Made by a program: the position numbers and the translations under genes. The notes under the pieces were generated by a model that saw only the letters and a program-made list of their open reading frames with translations, was not told the origin of the DNA and did no database searches. Positions 51,808-56,593 of a stretch of 56,593 nucleotides of DNA are shown here, in pieces; positions within the stretch are counted from its first letter, which is position 1; the number at the start of each line of letters is the position of its first letter. Location: assembly GCF_002946355.1 (NCBI RefSeq), contig NZ_PKOZ01000015.1:1-56593 (forward strand). Direction: 5' to 3'. Source of the DNA: Pradoshia eiseniae (GTDB taxonomy: Bacteria; Bacillota; Bacilli; Bacillales; Pradoshiaceae).

Positions 51808-52200
51808 ATGAATAATAAAAAAAGCAATAAGTTATGGCTCGGTATTATAGGAGGAGCAGTTGCTGGGATTGCCATCAGCCTGCTTGATAAGAACACGCGA
51901 AGTTCAGTGATGACTGGCAGCAAAAACATGATGACCAATATTAAGGGGATGGCGAAAAATCCGGATGATCTTGTGGGCAGTGTAAAGGATATGAGCGGCA
52001 AGCTTCGTACCAGCATTGAACAGATCAGTGAGGATGTATCCTTTATCTCAAGCAAGGTAGATGAAATGAAGGAAGTGCCTCCGCAGGTTGCGGGTGTGAT
52101 TAAAGAAACGAAGGAAGTTGTCGTTGATAAGCATACGAATAATGATGAGAAAAATCAAACATCCTTAAATAAGAATGCCACTTCTACTTCCATCCAATAA
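51808..52200 (+). CDS. YtxH-like small membrane-anchored protein
   Basis: This encodes 130 residues. An N-terminal hydrophobic segment L-W-L-G-I-I-G-G-A-V-A-G-I-A-I follows a basic start. The long polar helical tail is typical of YtxH-domain stress proteins, and the end is low-complexity N/T/S. AAGGAGCG precedes the ATG. It is followed after 28 bases by the YfkH-like gene, so they are probably co-transcribed. Confidence 0.75.
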   Translation: MNNKKSNKLWLGIIGGAVAGIAISLLDKNTRSSVMTGSKNMMTNIKGMAKNPDDLVGSVKDMSGKLRTSIEQISEDVSFISSKVDEMKEVPPQVAGVIKETKEVVVDKHTNNDEKNQTSLNKNATSTSIQ

Positions 52201-52228
52201 TCTACTCGAATTCTAAGGAGGAACTGAT

Positions 52229-53071
52229 GTGGCGAAAGTTGTGACTGATGTCGGTCGATATAAGAAGAAAACAATTTTAAAGCATCTTTATGAAAAGATT
52301 AAGGAAGATGAAATAACTGGGCTTGCAGCCCAGCTGGCTTATTACTTTTTATTATCGATTTTTCCGTTGTTAATCTTTACAATTACCTTGCTTCCCTATT
52401 TTCCTGTAACAACACAGGATATTATCAGTATGCTTGAAGCATACGTGCCTAGTGAATCGGTGAAATTGCTTGAGTCGAGCCTTTCAACGGTGATGGAGAA
52501 TCGTAATGGCGGCTTGTTATCCTTCGGGATCCTGGCCACAATCTGGTCAGCGTCCAACGGGATTAACGCCATTATCCGAGCCTTGAATCATGCTTATGAT
52601 GTAGAAGAGAGCCGTTCTTTCATCGTTAGCCGCGCGCTTGCTCTTGTGCTCACTGTAGCGATGATTATCGTTGTAGTGATTTCGCTCTTGCTTCCGATTT
52701 TTGGTAAGATGATTTTGGGTATAGTATTTGATTTCTTGGGCTTTGAGCCATCGTTTATGTATACCTTGCTTCGATGGACAATTTCAATTGCGGTTACTAC
52801 TTTCGTCTTTACGATGCTCTATTGGCTGGGACCAGATGTGAAGCTGCCGATTAAATGGGCATGGCCGGGAGCGCTATTTAGCAGTATAGGATGGGCGTTG
52901 TCGTCACTAGCCTTTTCCTTTTACGTCAACTCCTTCGCTAATTTTTCATCAACGTACGGAAGCTTAGGCGGGTTGATTGTCTTGATGCTCTGGTTCTATA
53001 TATCTGGCTTAGTCATAATTGTTGGCGGGGAAATAAATGCTGTTCTAAGGCATAATCGGACGATTAAATAG
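52229..53071 (+). CDS. yfkH: YihY/BrkB family membrane protein (YfkH-like)
   Basis: The 280-residue protein has six membrane segments. The family motifs are I-T-G-L-A-A-Q-L-A-Y-Y-F-L-L-S-I-F-P near residue 30, A-S-N-G-I-N-A-I-I-R-A-L-N near residue 110 and Y-G-S-L-G-G-L-I-V-L-M-L-W near residue 250. YihY/BrkB proteins are not RNase BN despite old annotation; their transport role is unproven. The start is GTG after AAGGAGG. Confidence 0.92.
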   Translation: MAKVVTDVGRYKKKTILKHLYEKIKEDEITGLAAQLAYYFLLSIFPLLIFTITLLPYFPVTTQDIISMLEAYVPSESVKLLESSLSTVMENRNGGLLSFGILATIWSASNGINAIIRALNHAYDVEESRSFIVSRALALVLTVAMIIVVVISLLLPIFGKMILGIVFDFLGFEPSFMYTLLRWTISIAVTTFVFTMLYWLGPDVKLPIKWAWPGALFSSIGWALSSLAFSFYVNSFANFSSTYGSLGGLIVLMLWFYISGLVIIVGGEINAVLRHNRTIK

Positions 53072-53074
53072 AGG

Positions 53075-53102
53075 GACTTTCCTTTTTAGGAGAGTCTTTT
53101 TC
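53075..53102 (+). terminator. Intrinsic terminator of the YfkH-like gene
   Basis: GACTTTCCT and AGGAGAGTC pair with one G-U pair, followed by Ts. Confidence 0.8.
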
Positions 53103-53332
53103 TTATGGGGAAGCTTGGTGAGAGCTAACATGCTCTAGTAGTTGTGATATGTATTTAACCTGCAGTTTAGCTGAATTGACGAACTCCATTGGCTATGGAT
53201 GAAAACCTTAAAGTTTGAAAATCATAGCCCAGATGCTCAAATCGTTGTTTTCTATTTTGTGCTTTCTGATTAGAAGCGCGGCATGAGCAAGGCTTCTGGT
53301 CTTTAGCATAAGTAATCATGCCGAGCAAAATC

Positions 53333-53357
53333 AAAGAACCCGCTGGAGCGGGTTCTT
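53333..53357 (-). terminator. Intrinsic terminator of the metal-efflux ATPase gene
   Basis: AAGAACCCGC and GCGGGTTCTT form a 10-bp stem with loop TGGA. On the minus strand it continues into TTGATTTT. Confidence 0.88.
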
Positions 53358-53363
53358 GTAATT

Positions 53364-55292
53364 TCATGATTTGAGTAAGCGTAACCCGTTCAAAATGACG
53401 AGAATGGTACTTCCTTCATGTCCAATGACGCCAAATGGGAGATCGAGAATCTGGAAGAAGTTCGAACATATGAGCACCATAATGACGGTGATGGAGAAGA
53501 TGACATTTTGGCGTATGATTCGATTCATCTTTTTCGATAGCTTGATGGCTTCAGCAATCTTAGGCAAATCATTTTTCATCAAGACAATGTCAGCTGTCTC
53601 TAAAGCGACATCGGTGCCTTCGCCCATGGCAATTCCGACTGATGCGCTTGCGAGTGCCGGGGCATCGTTAATTCCATCTCCGACCATGGCGACGGCGGCA
53701 TATTCCTTGCGCAGCTTCTTGATTTCTTCCACTTTTCTCTCAGGAAGGCATTCGGCCACATAACCGGCTAAATGGCTCTCTTTCGCAATTGCATGGGCTG
53801 TTCTTTCGTTATCGCCTGTTAGCATGCATGTATAGATACCTTGGTCTTTCAAGGCTTCTAAGGCATCCTTTGTCTCGTTGCGGACGATGTCCTTTAAGGC
53901 AATGATACCAGCTATACCGTGGTCGTCTTGAACGAATGACAAGGTTTTGCCATCTTCAGCGAGGACATCGGCAATACCATTATGAAAGGCGTTGGCTGCG
54001 TTTCTGCCGACGAAATCCTTTTTCCCGATTTTGTAATGTGTGCCTTCTATGATTGCCGCCACTCCGTATCCGGACACTTCCTCTGATGCTATACGAGGCA
54101 GTGTTTCTTGATAGGTATCATTCACATATTGAACTATTGACTGGGCGAGCGGGTGATTGGAGTTCTGTTCAATTGAAGCAACCCTGAGCATAAACTCTTT
54201 TTGGTCAACATCGCTACGGGTTATGATATCGGTTACAACTGGTTTGCCTTGGGTAAGTGTGCCTGTTTTATCAAAGGCTATGGCTTTTATGTGACCGAGC
54301 TGCTCGAGATGAGCGCCTCCTTTGAAGAGAATCCCATTTCTCGCTCCGTTAGAGATGGCTGCTAATGTTGCTGGCATGACTGATGCAACGAGCGCGCATG
54401 GGGATGCAACAACGAGAAGGACCATTGCTCTGTAGAACGTCTCTGTCCATGACCAGCCAAGAACATAATGGGGCAGGAACATCATGACGGCAACGATAAC
54501 GAGCACCGATTTCACATAAGTATCCTCAAATCGCTCTATGAATAATTGTGACGGCGATTTCTCGCTTTGTGCATTTTGGACAAGGGTAATGATTTTTTGG
54601 AACAAGGTTTCGCTATTTGGCTTCGTTACTTCGACTTTGATTGTGCCGGTAGCATTTACGGTCCCGGCGAAAACTTCTAAGCCTGCTTTTTTGCTGACTG
54701 GGATGGACTCACCAGTAATAGCTGCCTCGTCTATGGATGTTTCGCCGAATTGGATTATTCCGTCTGAAGGCACCCTTTCACCTGGTTTGATAAGAATGAG
54801 GTCACCAACCGCTAAGTCTCCGACAGAGACCACTTCCTCTTTATCGTCAATGATCCTCAAGGCTTCCTCTGGCTGTAGGTTCATTAAGGATGAGATTTCT
54901 TTATGACTTTTGTTCATTGTATATGTCTCAAGAGCACCACTTAATGAGAAGATGAAGATCAAAATAGCCCCTTCTGTCCAGTAGCCAATGATCGCTGATC
55001 CCACAGCAGCTAAAATCATTAATAGCTCGACGTTAAGTTTCTTCTCTTCAATCGTTTGTATGATGCCTTCCTTCGCTTTGGCGTAGCCGCCAATAATATA
55101 GGCTAAAATATAGGTGATAGCAGACATAGCCGCTAAATCCTGATTGGAGAGCAGCCAGCCGAGTAAAATGAGTAAGCCGCTGATGCCGGCTGCGATTAAT
55201 TCCCAAAAGGAGCTGAAATTATCGGATAATTCCTTCCATTTAGTGGGTTTCTTCTGTGAAGTTTGAGTACTGCTATTAATTACGGTCTCCAT
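53364..55292 (-). CDS. pfeT: P1B4-type metal-efflux ATPase (PfeT/ZosA-like)
   Basis: The 642-residue P-type ATPase has no N-terminal metal-binding domain. The actuator motif T-G-E-S is near residue 190. The membrane metal site S-P-C-A-L-V-A-S is followed by M-P-A, the phosphorylated D341 lies in F-D-K-T-G-T-L-T, the hinge is G-D-G-I-N-D-A-P, and H-E-G-S-T is in the last membrane helix. The S-P-C plus H-E-G-S-T pair is the P1B4 signature. In B. subtilis the relative PfeT (formerly ZosA) exports ferrous iron under PerR/Fur control, and Fur-family-like operators precede this gene too. Zinc or cobalt export is also possible. AGGAGG precedes the ATG. Confidence 0.9.
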   Translation of the reverse strand: METVINSSTQTSQKKPTKWKELSDNFSSFWELIAAGISGLLILLGWLLSNQDLAAMSAITYILAYIIGGYAKAKEGIIQTIEEKKLNVELLMILAAVGSAIIGYWTEGAILIFIFSLSGALETYTMNKSHKEISSLMNLQPEEALRIIDDKEEVVSVGDLAVGDLILIKPGERVPSDGIIQFGETSIDEAAITGESIPVSKKAGLEVFAGTVNATGTIKVEVTKPNSETLFQKIITLVQNAQSEKSPSQLFIERFEDTYVKSVLVIVAVMMFLPHYVLGWSWTETFYRAMVLLVVASPCALVASVMPATLAAISNGARNGILFKGGAHLEQLGHIKAIAFDKTGTLTQGKPVVTDIITRSDVDQKEFMLRVASIEQNSNHPLAQSIVQYVNDTYQETLPRIASEEVSGYGVAAIIEGTHYKIGKKDFVGRNAANAFHNGIADVLAEDGKTLSFVQDDHGIAGIIALKDIVRNETKDALEALKDQGIYTCMLTGDNERTAHAIAKESHLAGYVAECLPERKVEEIKKLRKEYAAVAMVGDGINDAPALASASVGIAMGEGTDVALETADIVLMKNDLPKIAEAIKLSKKMNRIIRQNVIFSITVIMVLICSNFFQILDLPFGVIGHEGSTILVILNGLRLLKS

Positions 55293-55340
55293 GATTGCTT
55301 CCTCCTTTTGTTCTAATCGAGAATCTGAATCAAATAATTA

Positions 55341-55373
55341 AGAATGAATCATTCTAATTGAGAATAATATTCA
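55341..55373 (-). promoter_or_regulatory. Two adjacent Fur/PerR-like operators upstream of the metal-efflux ATPase
   Basis: AGAATGAATCATTCT (55341-55355) is a perfect 7-1-7 inverted repeat. TGAGAATAATATTCA (55359-55373) is a near-perfect one that resembles the Fur box TGATAATNATTATCA. Both have the 7-1-7 geometry of the Fur/PerR/Zur family and lie 50-80 bases before the ATPase start. Which regulator binds cannot be told from the sequence. Confidence 0.6.
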
Positions 55374-55402
55374 TCGTCATTAAAGGGTTTAAAAATAATG
55401 AG

Positions 55403-55426
55403 CTGCCTTCAAGTGTTGAGGCAGCA
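55403..55426. other. Hairpin of uncertain role in the divergent region
   Basis: GCTGCCT and AGGCAGC form a perfect 7-bp stem with a 10-base loop. On the minus strand it is followed at a small distance by a T run. No gene is evident on its minus-strand upstream side, so it may be a leftover terminator or a leader element. Confidence 0.4.
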
Positions 55427-55544
55427 TCACTTTATTCTGTTATTTATAATAATTATTATGTACACATTATTATAACATGCTTGTAAGTGGGTGTTAAGTG
55501 GTATTATGGAATGGGCAAGTTTTAATTTATTGGAGGAGCTTAGA

Positions 55545-56462
55545 GTGAGTGCACAGAAATTTTTTACACATCCGGCAGGTGTGCTGGCATCTGCGATAGC
55601 AGCAACCTTTTTATGGGGAAGTGCCATTCCAGTCGTTAAGAAGAGCTACGAGCATTTTGGAATTGCTTCAGGGGAATTCGGGAAACAAATGCTTTTTGCC
55701 GGCTATCGTTTTTTCTTAGCCGGTCTTTTATTGTGGCTGGTGTTTTACCTATGGAAGGGAATAGCGCTGCCAAAGAGGGAAGAGCTTCTTCCGGTTATAA
55801 AGGTTGGTTTGTTCCAGACCTTTCTTCAATATGTTTTTTTCTATATAGGTCTCAGCCTCTCCACAGGGGTACAGGGATCAATCATAGCGGGCACGACGAC
55901 ATTTTTTCAAATTATTTTCGCCCACTTCATTTATCTTGATGATCGGTTGAGTGTAAGGAAATTCTTAGGTATGGTCATTGGATTTACAGGTGTGGTGCTC
56001 GCTAATATGAACAGCGGGAAGCTGGACATTCATTTCAGCACGGGAGAATGGCTTTTGATTGTGGCAATGATTGCAAGTGCTCTCGGGAATATTCTGGCTA
56101 AGCAGGCAAGTGTGAAAGTGGCTGTAGGTGTCTTGACCTCATGGCAGATGATGATGGGAGGAGCGGGCCTTGCCTTGATTGGAATAAGCCTGGAAGGAGT
56201 GTTTCCTTTCCGCTTTGATTGGGTTGCGGGGCTCTTATTGCTTTATTTATCATTTGTATCCGCAACAGGGTTCTTCATTTGGAATAATGTGATGAAGTAT
56301 AATCCGGTTGGGAAGGTTTCTATGTACTTATTCCTGGTGCCGGTATTTGGCGTTCTCCTTTCCACTATCTTATTAAATGAAACTTTGCAGGGAATGGTGT
56401 TAGTCTCTCTTTGTTTGGTGGCAGCGGGCATCATTATTGTAAACCGGGAAAAACAAGCGTAA
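55545..56462 (+). CDS. EamA/DMT family transporter
   Basis: The 305-residue protein has ten predicted membrane helices in two EamA repeats: A-A-T-F-L-W-G-S-A-I-P-V in helix 1 and W-L-L-I-V-A-M-I-A-S-A-L-G-N-I-L at the start of the second half. Such drug/metabolite transporters export amino acids or other metabolites; the substrate is unknown. The start is GTG at 55545, six bases after GGAGGAGC. The frame from 55491 crosses that site. Confidence 0.9.
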   Translation: MSAQKFFTHPAGVLASAIAATFLWGSAIPVVKKSYEHFGIASGEFGKQMLFAGYRFFLAGLLLWLVFYLWKGIALPKREELLPVIKVGLFQTFLQYVFFYIGLSLSTGVQGSIIAGTTTFFQIIFAHFIYLDDRLSVRKFLGMVIGFTGVVLANMNSGKLDIHFSTGEWLLIVAMIASALGNILAKQASVKVAVGVLTSWQMMMGGAGLALIGISLEGVFPFRFDWVAGLLLLYLSFVSATGFFIWNNVMKYNPVGKVSMYLFLVPVFGVLLSTILLNETLQGMVLVSLCLVAAGIIIVNREKQA

Positions 56463-56516
56463 GGTTCTGTTTTTCTTTTGTTTCCGAAGAATAGAAAAAG
56501 GTATGCACCTCACAGG

Positions 56517-56593
56517 TGAACTGCACCCTATAAAGTAGACAGTTTAATAAAAAGGGATGTGCCGTGTTTATGCGGCGATGAGATGACTTCGGT
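56517..56593 (-). mobile_element. Right (3') end of an IS3-family, IS150-like element
   Basis: The element tip is TGAACTGCACCCTATAAAG, starting at 56517 and running to the window edge, exactly 77 bases. It matches 19 of 25 positions of the IS end at the left edge. Read on the minus strand, the end of a transposase frame is followed by a GCCG...CGGC hairpin, a T run and then the terminal repeat, so this is the 3' end of a minus-oriented copy. Confidence 0.8.
56568..56593 (-). CDS. IS3-family transposase OrfB, last codons only (partial)
   Basis: The minus strand reads R-S-H-L-I-A-A-stop, resembling the C-terminus of IS150-group OrfB integrase-type transposases, at the expected distance from the terminal repeat. 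Only seven residues are present. Confidence 0.55.

Noticed and set aside
53167-53367. Minus-strand frame of 66 residues after the metal-efflux ATPase
   Set aside because: It begins inside the terminator of the ATPase gene, has no ribosome binding site and matches nothing I recognise. It may be part of a dispersed non-coding repeat, but that could not be shown from one copy.
55403-55426. Leader riboswitch or attenuator of the metal-efflux ATPase
   Set aside because: The hairpin lies upstream of the likely operators and promoter of the gene and has no conserved aptamer blocks, so it was listed only as a hairpin.

Overview
The window looks like chromosomal DNA of a low-GC, motile, facultatively anaerobic member of the Bacillaceae. 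The evidence is the strong AGGAGG-type ribosome binding sites with frequent GTG/TTG starts, a thermolysin-type neutral protease with a Bacillus-style prepropeptide, a MotAB pair under a sigma-D-type promoter, YkkCD behind a guanidine-I riboswitch, YfkK/YfkH/YfkM-like genes lying together, and a PflB/PflA pair. No rRNA, tRNA, CRISPR array or prophage block was seen. Exactly 77 bases at each edge belong to the ends of an IS3-family (IS150-like) element in the same minus orientation. The window is therefore bounded by insertion sequence copies, and is probably a whole assembly contig.

Layout. 1-8 kb: IS end, an orphan PspA/IM30-like coiled-coil gene, a gene-poor AT-rich stretch, a DegV protein, a ketopantoate reductase-like protein, a membrane protein, the secreted neutral protease, a MazG-like pyrophosphohydrolase and the guanidinium exporter pair with its riboswitch. 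8-15 kb: a binding-protein ABC importer (lipoprotein, ATPase, double-length permease) followed by a YesM/YesN-type two-component system, with a cre-like site upstream and an attenuator hairpin after the lipoprotein gene. 15-21.6 kb: a choloylglycine hydrolase-family enzyme, an M23 membrane peptidase, a HIT-like protein, an amino-acid permease behind a glycine riboswitch, guanine deaminase and a beta-solenoid lipoprotein. 21.6-28.1 kb: two tandem Na/Pi cotransporter paralogues with matching Pho-box-like repeats, then a LytTR regulator and a succinate/acetate CoA-transferase. 28.5-38.3 kb: a small HTH protein, cstA with its small partner, psuK-psuG for pseudouridine breakdown, a Gfo/Idh/MocA oxidoreductase, a phasin-like/UbiB/YbaK run and a methionine gamma-lyase.

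38.4-39.1 kb holds the most unusual structure: a G-rich tandem array with a 74-bp period (eight full units plus degenerate ends) and no credible coding role. 39.2-44.5 kb carries acyl-amino-acid and arginine metabolism genes (AmhX-like, N-succinylamino acid racemase/OSBS-like, RocB) with a beta-carbonic anhydrase. A small hydrophilic protein gene follows, whose Shine-Dalgarno lies in a perfect 11-bp stem. 44.8-48 kb is pflB-pflA for anaerobic pyruvate cleavage, with repeated TTCACA motifs upstream. 48-56.5 kb holds a DUF2164 protein, an NlpC/P60 hydrolase, motAB, a DJ-1/PfpI protein, UPF0435, YtxH-like and YfkH proteins, a P1B4-type metal-efflux ATPase with Fur/PerR-like operators, and an EamA exporter, ending in the second IS end.

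Overall this is mostly conserved chromosome devoted to nutrient scavenging (peptides, glycine, phosphate, pseudouridine, acyl-amino acids, pyruvate), motility and metal and guanidine detoxification. All functional assignments come from reading motifs by eye; no database search was run.
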